The translations under genes were made by a program, and so were the position numbers. This document shows, piece after piece, positions 24,006-31,636 of a stretch of 47,361 bases of DNA (the stretch's first letter is position 1; the number at the start of each line of letters is the position of its first letter). The DNA lies in NCBI GenBank assembly GCA_023459275.1, contig JAEWVC010000098.1, positions 1 to 47,361 of the forward strand, given 5' to 3'. The notes below the pieces were generated by a model. The model was not told the DNA's origin and ran no database searches. It worked only from the letters and a program-made list of their open reading frames with translations. Origin of the DNA: Bacillota bacterium (GTDB lineage: Bacteria > Bacillota > Clostridia > Christensenellales > Aristaeellaceae).

Positions 24006-24239
24006 ATGGAAGCGAAACCCCGTACCTTGAAGGAAGCCAGGACCGGCGAAACGGTAACCGTAGCGAAGCTCGCCGGCGACGGTGCTGTTAAGCGCCGCAT
24101 GATGGACATGGGCATCACAAAGGGCACCCGGCTATTGATACGGAAAGTGGCGCCGCTGGGGGACCCGATCGAAGTCAATCTCCGCGGGTACGAGCTTTCC
24201 ATACGCAAATCCGAAGCGGAAAACATCCTGTTGGCGTAG
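24006..24239 (+). CDS. feoA: Ferrous iron transport protein FeoA, second copy
   Basis: A 77-residue FeoA-family protein, different from the first copy: LKEARTGETVTVAKLAGDGAVKRRMMDMGITKGTRLLIRKVAPLGDPIEVNLRGYELSIRKSEAENI. The MGITKG and DPIEVNLRGYELSIRKSEA motifs are the classical FeoA signature, so this is probably the true FeoB partner. ATG 24006 follows AAGGAG. Two tandem feoA genes before feoB are common in Clostridia. An operator-like repeat lies between its stop and feoB. Confidence 0.93.
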   Translation: MEAKPRTLKEARTGETVTVAKLAGDGAVKRRMMDMGITKGTRLLIRKVAPLGDPIEVNLRGYELSIRKSEAENILLA

Positions 24240-24263
24240 CGAACGGTTTTTTTGTCACCTTGA

Positions 24264-24279
24264 GTTAGTCTCCGCTAAC
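24264..24279 (+). promoter_or_regulatory. Operator-like inverted repeat 3: GTTAG-N6-CTAAC
   Basis: GTTAG-TCTCCG-CTAAC just upstream of feoB, with the same arms and spacer length as the site at 23674 but a different spacer sequence. That difference argues for selection on the arms. Confidence 0.6.
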
Positions 24280-24300
24280 ACATGAAAGGACGCGATTCCA

Positions 24301-26448
24301 TTGAACGAGATAAAAATCGCCCTGGCCGGCAATCCCAACTGCGGAAAGACCACCATGTTCAACGACCTGACAGGCTCCAGCCAGTACGTGGGCAATTGGC
24401 CCGGCGTAACGGTGGAGAAAAAGGAAGGCCGTCTGAAGGGAAACAAAAGTGTCCTGATACAGGACCTGCCCGGCATCTACTCCCTCTCCCCATATACTTT
24501 GGAGGAAGTGGTCAGCCGGGCTTATATTTTGGAGGAAAAGCCCGGCGCCCTCCTGAATCTGGTGGATGGCAGCAACCTGGAGCGGAACCTGTACCTGACC
24601 ACGCAGCTTTTGGAGACGGGCATCCCCATGGTGATCGCCCTGAACATGATGGACCTGGTAAACAAGCGGGGGGACAAAATCGATACCGCAAAGCTTTCCG
24701 CAGAGCTAAATTGCCCCGTGGTGGAAACCAGCGGCCTCAAGGGCACAGGTTCCAGGGAGGCCGTGGCAAAGACTATGGAGGCGGCCTCCGCGAAAACGCC
24801 GCAGATATCCCTTCACCGCTTCAGCGCCGGCGTGGAAGCCGCGCTTTCCGAAATCGGCGGGCTTATTGGGTCAAGGGTTCCCAGTGAGCAGGCAAGATTC
24901 TACGCCGTCAAAGCCTTCGAGCGGGATGAAAAGGCGCTTGCCCGCCTGCAATTCAATACAGACGAACTAGAAAAGCTGGAAACCATCATCGCCCGGGCGG
25001 AGGCGGCGGAGGACGACGACAGCGAGAGCATCATTACCAACCAGCGGTACCAGTATATCGCCGGGCTGATGAAGAAGGTGCTGCGCAAAAAAGGCCAGGG
25101 CGGCCTGACGCGAAGCGACAAGATCGACAGGGTGGTCACCAACCGCTGGCTGGCGCTGCCCGTTTTCGCCCTGGTCATGTGGCTGGTGTACTACATCTCC
25201 ATCCAGACGGTGGGCGCCATGGGCACCGATTGGGTGAACGACTCCCTGTTTGGAGAGATTGTGCCCAATGCGGTAGGCGGCTTTTTAGCTGCCGTCGGCA
25301 CGGCGGAATGGCTGCAGAGCCTGGTCCTTGACGGGATCATCGCGGGCGTGGGCGCTGTGCTGGGCTTCCTGCCTCAAATGATGGTGCTGTTCCTGTGTCT
25401 GGCCATTCTGGAAGACAGCGGCTATATGGCCCGCATCGCCTTCATCATGGACCGTATCTTCCGCAAGTTCGGCCTTTCCGGCAAATCCTTTATCCCCGTA
25501 TTGATCAGCACAGGCTGCGCGGTTCCCGGCATCATGGCCAGCCGCACCATTGAGAACGAGAAGGACCGGCGGATGACCGTCATGGTCACCTCTTTCATTC
25601 CCTGCAGTGCCAAGCTGCCTATCATCGCCCTCATCGCCGGGGCGCTGTTCCCCCAAAGCACATGGGTGGGCCCATCTGCGTATTTCCTTGGGATCCTGGC
25701 CATTATCATATCCGGTATCATGCTGAAAAAGACAAAACTGTTCGCCGGGGATCCGGCCCCCTTCGTCATGGAATTGCCCGTTTACCACCTGCCCAGGGTG
25801 AAAGGCCTGCTGATTCATATGTGGGACCGCACCAAGCACTTTGTCATCAAGGCCGGCACCATCATCTTCGTGTCCAGCGCGGTGATCTGGTTCCTGTCCA
25901 GCTTCAATTTCCTGTTTGAAATGGCAGCGGAGGACCAAAGCATCCTGGCAGCCCTGGGTACGCTGATCGCCCCTTTCTTCAGTCCTCTGGGCTGGGGTGA
26001 TTGGAAGCCCACGGTGGCAACCATCGTCGGCCTCACCGCCAAGGAAAACGTGGTGGGCACCTTCGGCATCCTGTATGGCGCGAAGGAAGTCGCGGAAAAC
26101 GGCGCGGAGATCTGGCCGCAGCTTCAGGCCGCCTTTACCCAGGTTACGGCTTATTCTTTCCTTGTGTTCAACCTCCTGTGCGCTCCCTGCTTTGCGGCTA
26201 TCGGCGCTATCCGCCGGGAGATGGGTACGGCCAAATGGACCTGGATCGCCATCGGCTATCAGACCGTTTTCGCCTATGCCATCGCTTTCCTGATAACGCA
26301 GCTTGGCAATTTGATCTTTCTGGGCGCTGCCTTTGGCATAGGCCAGGCCGCCGCGCTGATCCTGCTTTCGCTGATGGCATGGCAGCTGCTCAAAACATAT
26401 CAGCCCAAAACCGGCCGTTCCCTGGCATCCGCCGGCACGCACGCCTGA
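24301..26448 (+). CDS. feoB: Ferrous iron transporter FeoB
   Basis: A 715-residue membrane Fe(II) transporter. The N-terminal G-domain has G1 GNPNCGKT (10-17), G3 DLPGIYSL and G4 NMMD; the GDI/helical domain runs to about residue 260. The transmembrane part contains the two Gate repeats (LEDSGYMARIAFIMDR, VPGIMASRTIENEKDRR, PCSAKLPII, and later WKPTVATIVGLTAKENVVGTFGILYG). The start is TTG at 24301, giving NEIKIALAGNPNCGKT, with AAAGGA about 10 bases upstream; no ATG is better placed. It is followed by the Cys-rich FeoB-associated protein and preceded by two feoA genes. Confidence 0.96.
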   Translation: MNEIKIALAGNPNCGKTTMFNDLTGSSQYVGNWPGVTVEKKEGRLKGNKSVLIQDLPGIYSLSPYTLEEVVSRAYILEEKPGALLNLVDGSNLERNLYLTTQLLETGIPMVIALNMMDLVNKRGDKIDTAKLSAELNCPVVETSGLKGTGSREAVAKTMEAASAKTPQISLHRFSAGVEAALSEIGGLIGSRVPSEQARFYAVKAFERDEKALARLQFNTDELEKLETIIARAEAAEDDDSESIITNQRYQYIAGLMKKVLRKKGQGGLTRSDKIDRVVTNRWLALPVFALVMWLVYYISIQTVGAMGTDWVNDSLFGEIVPNAVGGFLAAVGTAEWLQSLVLDGIIAGVGAVLGFLPQMMVLFLCLAILEDSGYMARIAFIMDRIFRKFGLSGKSFIPVLISTGCAVPGIMASRTIENEKDRRMTVMVTSFIPCSAKLPIIALIAGALFPQSTWVGPSAYFLGILAIIISGIMLKKTKLFAGDPAPFVMELPVYHLPRVKGLLIHMWDRTKHFVIKAGTIIFVSSAVIWFLSSFNFLFEMAAEDQSILAALGTLIAPFFSPLGWGDWKPTVATIVGLTAKENVVGTFGILYGAKEVAENGAEIWPQLQAAFTQVTAYSFLVFNLLCAPCFAAIGAIRREMGTAKWTWIAIGYQTVFAYAIAFLITQLGNLIFLGAAFGIGQAAALILLSLMAWQLLKTYQPKTGRSLASAGTHA

Positions 26449-26468
26449 TTCCTGAAAGGAGTATGTTT

Positions 26469-26618
26469 ATGGGCACCATTCTGGTAGCCGCCGCCGTGTT
26501 TGGCGCGCTGGGCTACACGGTATACCACCTGATCCGTACAAAGAAAAAAGGCGGCGGCTGTGCAGGCTGCCCCTCCTGCGGGAACTGCAGCGCCTGCGGT
26601 GTGAACAGGGGAAGGTAA
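26469..26618 (+). CDS. FeoB-associated Cys-rich membrane protein
   Basis: A 49-residue protein. One N-terminal transmembrane helix (GTILVAAAVFGALGYTVYHLI) is followed by a basic stretch (RTKKKGGG) and a Cys cluster CAGCPSCGNCSAC with five cysteines. This matches the FeoB-associated family (PF12669), seen directly after feoB in Firmicutes; it may receive or bind iron at the membrane, but the role is not established. ATG 26469 has AAAGGAG at 7-base spacing; ATG 26463 is too close to it. Confidence 0.88.
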   Translation: MGTILVAAAVFGALGYTVYHLIRTKKKGGGCAGCPSCGNCSACGVNRGR

Positions 26619-26662
26619 AAAAAATTTGCGGGGAGGGGACTTTTAAAATAGTCCCCTCCCCG
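26612..26662 (-). terminator. Terminator of the transglutaminase-like gene (within repeat A3)
   Basis: Arms GCGGGGAGGGGAC and GTCCCCTCCCCGC form a perfect 13-bp stem. On the minus strand it is followed by AAATTTTTTTT, so it should stop transcription from the gene starting at 28122. On the plus strand the T-tract is weaker. Confidence 0.7.
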
Positions 26663-26683
26663 CAGTCTTTCCTCAAAACTTCG
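26628..26683 (-). repeat. Family A dispersed palindromic repeat, copy A3
   Basis: Hairpin with 13-bp GC-rich arms followed by AGTCTTTCCTCAAAACTTCG, the reversed left end of family A. It is between the convergent feo operon and the transglutaminase-like gene. Confidence 0.7.
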
Positions 26684-26745
26684 TTTTTGCAAAGGTGCAT
26701 GGCGGCAGGAATGTGCCCGCAGCGGCGGAAGCCCTGCCGCCTTTC

Positions 26746-28122
26746 CTAGTCTTCTTTCACGCAGGAGATCATTTCATACTCCGAATCCGTTTCCCGGCCG
26801 TACAGCCCGCGGCCGGGGGTTTCGCACTCGCCGGTCTGGCTGTCATACGGGTCATCCCGCAGATGCTGCATGGGCGGATCGAACTCCGCCTGATAGGCGG
26901 CGTTGGCCGCCATACGGTAGGGGTCCAGGTTCCCGAAATAAAAGTTCCAGCGCTCCATATTCCCCTTGCGCCAGGCCGCGCCGCCATAGGAACAGTCCGC
27001 AAACAGCCAGCCCCAGGGTTCCGTATAAAACTGCGCCCAATCGTGGCTGCCAATGGAGTCCGGCTCGGCGGCAAGCCCCGACTGCCACCTGGCCGGTACG
27101 CCGGCGATGCGGCAGAGGGTGATAAACAGCAGCGCCTGCAGCCCGCAGTCCCCCCGCAGGTTCACGGCGGAAAACTCCCCGTGCCGATCCAGCGTGGCGT
27201 ACCCGCGCATAAAGGAATAGGTCACCCTTGTGGTGACAAAGTCATAAATCAGCCGCGCTTTTTTAAGGGGGGCCGTCTCCCCGCCAAGGATTTCGGCCGC
27301 AAGCGCCTTCAAATAGGGCGTGAAGGCGATGTGGGGAAGCAGCTCGCCCAAATCCTCCGGATTGGGCGCCGGGCAGCGGGGATAAACGGGGTTTGGGGAG
27401 ACCGGCGGCTTGCTCAAATCTGCATACCGCATAGCGGAAGGATATTCATATTCAATCATAAACGGCTTGTTTTCCTTCAGTGTCTCCTCAAAAAGCACGG
27501 TGCGCTGGGGATGGGTTTCAGGCGCGACGGCCTTGGGTGCCGGAGAGGCGGAAAGCAGCCTTACTTCCTCCGTCTGAGCTGATACGGCCGGCAGGGGCAG
27601 GTACACCCGGTAAGTTTCCCCGGAGGTAAAAGCGCTGTCCTCAATTTTAAGCGTCAGGCGGATGCGCATGCGGTACGTAAGGCTGCCGCGCTCCTTCATC
27701 TCCCGGATGGCGCTGTCCAGCAGCGGGCTGTCCGGCATAAGCGGAGCGCCGGCACGCCTGGCAATGTCCGGGTTCACCTTCAAAAGCGTGCGGTGGAAAC
27801 GCACAAAATACCGCTTTTCCCCCTGCACATATATAAAATCAATCTGATTCTCCCGCTCCAGCGCGTCAAACTCCGCCTCGGTGAAATCCGGGATCAGCCC
27901 CCGCATGATGGACATTGCCTTTTCTTTGTGATGGGGATATTCCCTTTCCATCCGGGGCAGCAGCGCCCGCTCCAGCACAAGGCGGCTCCTCAAAAAAGCC
28001 GGAATGTCCTTTTTAAGCCGCGCGTCGATGGCGGCCAATGCGCCGGAAAAATCCCCCGCCCACTTTTTTTTCAGAATATCCTCCGGCAGTTCCACCGAAA
28101 GCGATGCAAGGTCATATCTCAT
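26746..28122 (-). CDS. Transglutaminase-like (papain-fold) protein
   Basis: A 458-residue protein. Residues about 1-270 are a novel-looking N-terminal region with beta-rich parts. The C-terminal part holds a transglutaminase core: the Cys in RGDCGLQALLFITLCRIAGVPARW, the His in SHDWAQFYTEPWGWLFADCSYGG and the following Asp form the expected triad, and EILGGETAPLKKARLIYDFVTTRVTYS is the usual helix before it. In bacteria this fold often acts as a peptidase or amidase. No signal peptide, so cytosolic. The ATG at 28122 has AGGAGGAGG upstream. It is divergent from the superoxide reductase gene, 155 bp away. Confidence 0.85.
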   Translation of the reverse strand: MRYDLASLSVELPEDILKKKWAGDFSGALAAIDARLKKDIPAFLRSRLVLERALLPRMEREYPHHKEKAMSIMRGLIPDFTEAEFDALERENQIDFIYVQGEKRYFVRFHRTLLKVNPDIARRAGAPLMPDSPLLDSAIREMKERGSLTYRMRIRLTLKIEDSAFTSGETYRVYLPLPAVSAQTEEVRLLSASPAPKAVAPETHPQRTVLFEETLKENKPFMIEYEYPSAMRYADLSKPPVSPNPVYPRCPAPNPEDLGELLPHIAFTPYLKALAAEILGGETAPLKKARLIYDFVTTRVTYSFMRGYATLDRHGEFSAVNLRGDCGLQALLFITLCRIAGVPARWQSGLAAEPDSIGSHDWAQFYTEPWGWLFADCSYGGAAWRKGNMERWNFYFGNLDPYRMAANAAYQAEFDPPMQHLRDDPYDSQTGECETPGRGLYGRETDSEYEMISCVKED

Positions 28123-28156
28123 CAAAATGCCTCCTCCTTGGTGCCAATCTTTCCTG

Positions 28157-28165
28157 ATTGTATCA
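28157..28165 (-). promoter_or_regulatory. Extended -10 promoter of the transglutaminase-like gene
   Basis: On the minus strand TGA-TACAAT, 35 bp before the start codon. No clear -35 was found. Confidence 0.5.
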
Positions 28166-28214
28166 CAACTACCGGCACGCCGCGCCTATATGCAACATTT
28201 TTTTATCACCATAC

Positions 28215-28243
28215 TTGACGAACGGCCTACAAAAAGCTACCAT
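28215..28243 (+). promoter_or_regulatory. Promoter of the superoxide reductase gene
   Basis: TTGACG (28215-28220) and TACCAT (28238-28243) are 17 bp apart, 34 bp before the start codon. Confidence 0.6.
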
Positions 28244-28277
28244 AAAGCAGACATCAATGTTAAAAGGAGGTTTTACC

Positions 28278-28649
28278 ATGCAATTTTTCGTTTGCGAAGA
28301 GTGCGGCAATCTGGTGGGGATGATCCATTCCTCCGGCGTGCCCATGGTCTGCTGCGGCCAGAAGATGAAGGAACTTGTCGCCAATACCAGTGACGGCGCC
28401 AAGGAAAAGCATGTCCCTGTGGTAACGGTGGACGGCGACACGGTGACGGTGGAAGTGGGCTCTGTGGCCCACCCCATGACGGAAGCCCATTACATCCAGT
28501 GGATCTATCTGCAGACCGAAAAGGGCGGCCAGCGCAAGGCATTGAAGCCCGGCGAAGCCCCCAAGGCCGTCTTTGTCCTCAAGGATGACAAGGCTGTGGC
28601 CGCGTATGAGTTCTGCAACCTCCACGGGCTGTGGAAGAAGGAACTGTAA
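28278..28649 (+). CDS. dfx: Desulfoferrodoxin (2Fe superoxide reductase)
   Basis: A 123-residue cytosolic protein that reduces superoxide to hydrogen peroxide without releasing oxygen, typical of anaerobes. The N-terminal rubredoxin-like centre I has Cys6, Cys9 (CEECG), Cys25 and Cys26 (VCCGQ). The catalytic centre II ligands are His45 (KHVPV), His65 (AHPM), His71 (HYIQWI), Cys113 and His116 (CNLHGLW). All ligands of the two-iron class are present. AAAGGAGG is well placed before the ATG. It has its own promoter and terminator, so it is monocistronic. Confidence 0.96.
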   Translation: MQFFVCEECGNLVGMIHSSGVPMVCCGQKMKELVANTSDGAKEKHVPVVTVDGDTVTVEVGSVAHPMTEAHYIQWIYLQTEKGGQRKALKPGEAPKAVFVLKDDKAVAAYEFCNLHGLWKKEL

Positions 28650-28663
28650 GGGAACTTACGCAG

Positions 28664-28719
28664 GCGGGGGAGGAATTTTTGCAAAAATCCCTCCCCCGCA
28701 CCTCTTCTCAAAAACTCCA
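28664..28719 (-). repeat. Family A dispersed palindromic repeat, copy A4
   Basis: Hairpin GCGGGGGAGG-AATTTTTGCAAAAATC-CCTCCCCCGC followed by ACCTCTTCTCAAAAACTCCA. It is located just after the superoxide reductase stop, before the intrinsic terminator. Confidence 0.7.
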
Positions 28720-28740
28720 TTGCCCCTGTTATGGCAAAAC

Positions 28741-28780
28741 AGCGCTTTCCGCTTTATGAGGGAAAGTGCTTCTTTTTATT
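28741..28780 (+). terminator. Intrinsic terminator of the superoxide reductase gene
   Basis: AGCGCTTTCC (28741-28750) pairs with GGAAAGTGCT (28761-28770) with one GU pair, followed by TCTTTTTATT. It overlaps the 3' end of the convergent Nudix gene. Confidence 0.8.
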
Positions 28781-29186
28781 TGTCTTTTTCTTTCCAGTGC
28801 CGGTACAGCACCGGTGTGATGCCGGGATAGGTCAGGTTTTCAGGGAGCTTGTCAAACAGGGCTGTTTCCGCCATTTCGCTCACAGGAAGCGGACCCAGGG
28901 TCCCGATATCCGCAATGAACACCCTTCCGTTGGCATGGGAGGTTTCATCCTGGGCATAGTAATCGCACAATGGCTTGAGCGTAAACTCCTCCGCCCCAGA
29001 TTCCTCCATAAGCTCCCGGGCGGCGGCCATCATGGGCGTTTCCTCAGTCTCAATATGGCCTCCCTGCGTCTCCCAGGTGTCCCGCTGCTTATGCCTGCTC
29101 AGCAGCAGCCTGCCCTTGTATCTGGAGAATATCACCACATACTTGTATTTCTTCAGCGTGTCGAGGGGGTAAACGATACATTTCAT
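28776..29186 (-). CDS. Nudix hydrolase
   Basis: A 136-residue single-domain Nudix pyrophosphohydrolase. The Nudix box is complete at residues 43-65 (GHIETEETPMMAAARELMEESGA), with the metal-binding glutamates. The preceding strand pair VVIFSRYKGRLLLSRHKQRDTWETQGG is typical of the 8-oxo-dGTPase/NTP branch. The substrate cannot be assigned; a nucleotide-cleaning role is common for such short members. ATG at 29186 has AGGAG on the minus strand. The last residues overlap the terminator of the convergent gene. Confidence 0.92.
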   Translation of the reverse strand: MKCIVYPLDTLKKYKYVVIFSRYKGRLLLSRHKQRDTWETQGGHIETEETPMMAAARELMEESGAEEFTLKPLCDYYAQDETSHANGRVFIADIGTLGPLPVSEMAETALFDKLPENLTYPGITPVLYRHWKEKDK

Positions 29187-29214
29187 AGGACCTCTCCTTT
29201 TGTGCAGCCACGCA

Positions 29215-29223
29215 AGTATAGCA
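29215..29223 (-). promoter_or_regulatory. Extended -10 promoter of the Nudix gene
   Basis: On the minus strand TGC-TATACT, about 29 bp before the start codon. No convincing -35. Confidence 0.5.
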
Positions 29224-29268
29224 TATCCGCCCGCCGCATAAAAGCCTCCCGGAAGATGATTTGCTTAT

Positions 29269-29327
29269 GAAGTTTTTAAGGAAACAGTTCGAAGAAGGAA
29301 CTTTTTACAAAAAGCTTCTTTTCCCCC
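29269..29327 (+). repeat. Family A dispersed palindromic repeat, copy A5 (degenerate)
   Basis: Starts with GAAGTTTTTAAGGAAACAG and ends with the hairpin GAAGAAGGAACTTTTT-ACA-AAAAGCTTCTTTTCC. The GC-rich outer stem of other copies is replaced by GAAG/CTTC while pairing is kept. It lies between divergent Nudix and GntR genes. Confidence 0.65.
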
Positions 29328-29365
29328 GTTCCCTTGTCCATACCTCATGGCAGCCCTGTTTCTGT

Positions 29366-29394
29366 TTGATTTTCCCTGGAAAAACTGGTATACT
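29366..29394 (+). promoter_or_regulatory. Promoter of the GntR-family gene
   Basis: TTGATT (29366-29371) and TATACT (29389-29394) are 17 bp apart, with a TGG extended -10. Confidence 0.65.
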
Positions 29395-29423
29395 ATTTGA
29401 AAGATGCCTGGGGAGGGACGCTG

Positions 29424-30140
29424 GTGAAAAGCAGCATTTTGAACAGCGACACGTTCAGCCCGCTGTACCGCCAGCTGATCAAGCGGCTGCAAAGCGACAT
29501 CGCGTCCGGGGTGTACCCCGTGCATGGCCGCATTCCTTCCGAACAGGCGCTGTGCGACACGTATCAGGTCAGCCGCGTCACGGTGCGCAAGGCGCTTTCC
29601 GACCTGGTGAGGGATGGCCTCCTCATCCGCCACCAGGGCAAGGGCACCTATGTGGCGGTGCCGCGCATTAAGCGCGATCTGAACCAGATCACCAGCTTCC
29701 ATGACGCCTGCCGCATCATGGGCTGCACGGCAAGCACCCGCCTGGTCCACCTTGCCTGGCAGCGGGCCACCCCCGAGGATGTTGAAAGCCTGCATACGGA
29801 TCCCGGAGAAATGGTGCTGGAAATCTGCCGCCTGCGCTTTGCGGACAACCTGCCCGTAATGCTGGAGACCAACCGCTTTCCCGCTTCCTTTGGCTTTCTT
29901 GACAAGGAGGATCTGTCCGCCTCCCTGTACGCGCTCCTTCTCAAAAAAGGCTTTGAGCCCAGCAAGGCGGTGCACGACATCGCCCTGAGCTATGCCTCTC
30001 CGGCGCAGGCAAAGCTGCTGGAGGTGGCGCCGGAAGCGGCGCTGCTGCTTTTGAAGGAATGCGTGTACGATCAGAGCGGCGCGCCCATCCATACCTCCAG
30101 CCAATTGATCAGGGGCGACAGGTTCACCTTCCGCATCTGA
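29424..30140 (+). CDS. GntR-family transcriptional regulator (HutC type)
   Basis: A 238-residue regulator. The N-terminal winged helix begins PLYRQLIKRLQSDIASG and has IPSEQALCDTYQVSRVTVRKALSDLVRDGLLIRHQGKGTYV, the classical GntR signature. The C-terminal part (LNQITSFHDACRIMG...IHTSSQLIRGDRFTFRI) is a UTRA/HutC ligand domain, which usually binds sugars or amino-acid derivatives. The start is GTG at 29424 with GGGAGGG upstream. A TTG three codons into the promoter leader is less likely. Target genes are not evident. It ends at an intrinsic terminator. Confidence 0.92.
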   Translation: MKSSILNSDTFSPLYRQLIKRLQSDIASGVYPVHGRIPSEQALCDTYQVSRVTVRKALSDLVRDGLLIRHQGKGTYVAVPRIKRDLNQITSFHDACRIMGCTASTRLVHLAWQRATPEDVESLHTDPGEMVLEICRLRFADNLPVMLETNRFPASFGFLDKEDLSASLYALLLKKGFEPSKAVHDIALSYASPAQAKLLEVAPEAALLLLKECVYDQSGAPIHTSSQLIRGDRFTFRI

Positions 30141-30164
30141 TCCGGTATTAGTAAACTTACGTTT

Positions 30165-30193
30165 GAAAAAGAGGGGTGTTCCCGCTCTTTTTC
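30165..30193 (+). terminator. Intrinsic terminator after the GntR gene
   Basis: GAAAAAGAGGGG pairs with CCC(G)CTCTTTTTC around a TGTT loop, about 12 bp with one bulge. The T-run is in the 3' arm, so it could act in both directions. It precedes the NYN-LOTUS gene and argues against that gene starting at 30163. Confidence 0.65.
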
Positions 30194-30216
30194 TTGAAAG
30201 AAATGAGGAGATTCCC

Positions 30217-31203
30217 CTGAGCATATCCAAATTTGCCATCTTCGTAGACCTGGAAAACTGCGGCGCGAAGGTGTCCACCCTTAACAACATCCTGGAAAAA
30301 GTCAAGATCCGGGGTGATATCCTGCTGGGCAAGGTATATGGGTATACCGACAGGTTCAGCGACATGAAGGAAGTGCTTCTGAGCAATACCTTCACGGTTG
30401 TGCCATCCCTGCGCTACGGCTACGCCCAGAAAAACAACGCCGACATTCTGCTGGTGATCGATGCTTTGGAGGTGGCCTACACCAACCCCCTTATCGACAG
30501 CTTCTGCATCGTCTCCGGCGACAGCGACTATACCCCCCTGGTGGGAAAGCTGAAAAGCATGGGAAAGTTCGTGCTGGGCATATCCCGCAGCGAGGTAGCC
30601 AGCACCATCTTTATCAATGCCTGCAATGAGTTTCAGTTTTTGGAAAGCGTCAGCGGCCGGGCTGGAACCAAGGACACCAAAAAAACGGCCAGTTCTTCCG
30701 ACCCATTGGACGAGAGTGAACTGAACAAGCTCATTGAAAGCATTTTTAACGAGCAAACCGATGAAGACGAGATATACGCCAGCGAACTCAAGGGCATCCT
30801 TCTGCGGCTGCGCCCTGACTTCAATGAAAAATCCTATGGCTGTGCCACCTTCGGCAAGCTTCTGAACAAGCTTAGCCAGAAATATGGCTCCATCCACGTG
30901 AAAAACGACAATTTTAACGTAATGGTCAGCTTATCCGCCAGCGATGCCTCCCAAGCGCCACAGCTTAACAAGGAAAATTGGAAGGATGCTTTCAGAAACC
31001 AGCTCAGCCGCTACAAGGATGACGGCTTTGACCGCATCAACCCCAGTATATTGAAAGCGGACATTCAGGCCGCCTTCCCGGATTTCAGTGAGCGTTCCAT
31101 CGGCTTCAAGCGCTTCAGCGACGTTTTGAAGCAGCTTGAAAAGGATGGGGTGCTGGTGCTGGAAATGGATGAACAAAAGACGCTTTTGATTCAGGTAGTA
31201 TAA
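30217..31203 (+). CDS. NYN-domain ribonuclease-like protein with two OST-HTH/LOTUS domains
   Basis: About 328 residues. The N-terminal NYN (PIN-like nuclease) domain has acidic residues in FAIFVDLENCG, NADILLVIDALE and IVSGDSDYTPLV, expected to bind metal. A low-complexity acidic linker is followed by two OST-HTH/LOTUS RNA-binding domains (YASELKGILLRLRPDFNEKSYG and later LKADIQAAFPDFSERSIGFKRF, each ending in a beta hairpin). RNA processing or decay is likely; the target is unknown. The start is uncertain. CTG at 30217 has GAGGAG at 6-base spacing and lies after the terminator, whereas TTG at 30163 has no ribosome site and would put the terminator in the coding region. Confidence 0.85.
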   Translation: MSISKFAIFVDLENCGAKVSTLNNILEKVKIRGDILLGKVYGYTDRFSDMKEVLLSNTFTVVPSLRYGYAQKNNADILLVIDALEVAYTNPLIDSFCIVSGDSDYTPLVGKLKSMGKFVLGISRSEVASTIFINACNEFQFLESVSGRAGTKDTKKTASSSDPLDESELNKLIESIFNEQTDEDEIYASELKGILLRLRPDFNEKSYGCATFGKLLNKLSQKYGSIHVKNDNFNVMVSLSASDASQAPQLNKENWKDAFRNQLSRYKDDGFDRINPSILKADIQAAFPDFSERSIGFKRFSDVLKQLEKDGVLVLEMDEQKTLLIQVV

Positions 31204-31636
31204 TTTTTGCTTTTGCGGATACCTTGTGCATATCCGCGGAAAACCTCCCATATACTATTGGATTGCCTTGCTTTTTTCATGCACACCGCTTTGCCCACAT
31301 CCTGTGGAAAAAGTGGAAACCCTGGAAAAATATCAAGAACTTTGGTATAGAAAAAGAAGGGCTTTGGAAAAATCAAACATTTTCCCTATACATTGCTTTC
31401 CTTTTTCCGCACATCCTTGCCCTTTAGCAGCAGGAAAAAGGAAAAAGGAAGAGAACTTAAAATTTGCGAGGAATGTTTCCCAATTTTTCCCCTCTGCCCA
31501 TCTCTTTTTCCACAAAAAGAAAACGCCTTTTTTGGGGCGGGGGCAGGCGGTTGGAAGGTTTTCCACGGTTTCCACGGCCCCTACGGCTACTACGGTATAT
31601 ATATACAGCAACAACGCTTTCAAAAGGGGGATTCCC
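31204..31636. other. dnaN leader region with DnaA-box-like sites
   Basis: A 433-bp AT-rich non-coding stretch. It has TTTTCCACA on both strands (31303-31311 minus, 31506-31514 plus) and TTTTCCACG and GTTTCCACG near 31557-31580; these differ by one to three bases from TTATCCACA. In many Firmicutes the dnaA-dnaN spacer holds the second half of a bipartite oriC, and this region may be its counterpart. No gene is supported here. Confidence 0.5.
31323..31351 (+). promoter_or_regulatory. Candidate promoter of dnaN
   Basis: TGGAAA (31323-31328) and TATAGA (31346-31351) are 17 bp apart, with a TGG extended -10, 285 bp upstream of dnaN. A weaker TATACT lies at 31251-31256. Confidence 0.4.

Noticed and set aside
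30163..30216. TTG start of the NYN-LOTUS gene at 30163
   Set aside because: There is no ribosome site and the terminator hairpin would be inside the coding sequence. It is not fully excluded.
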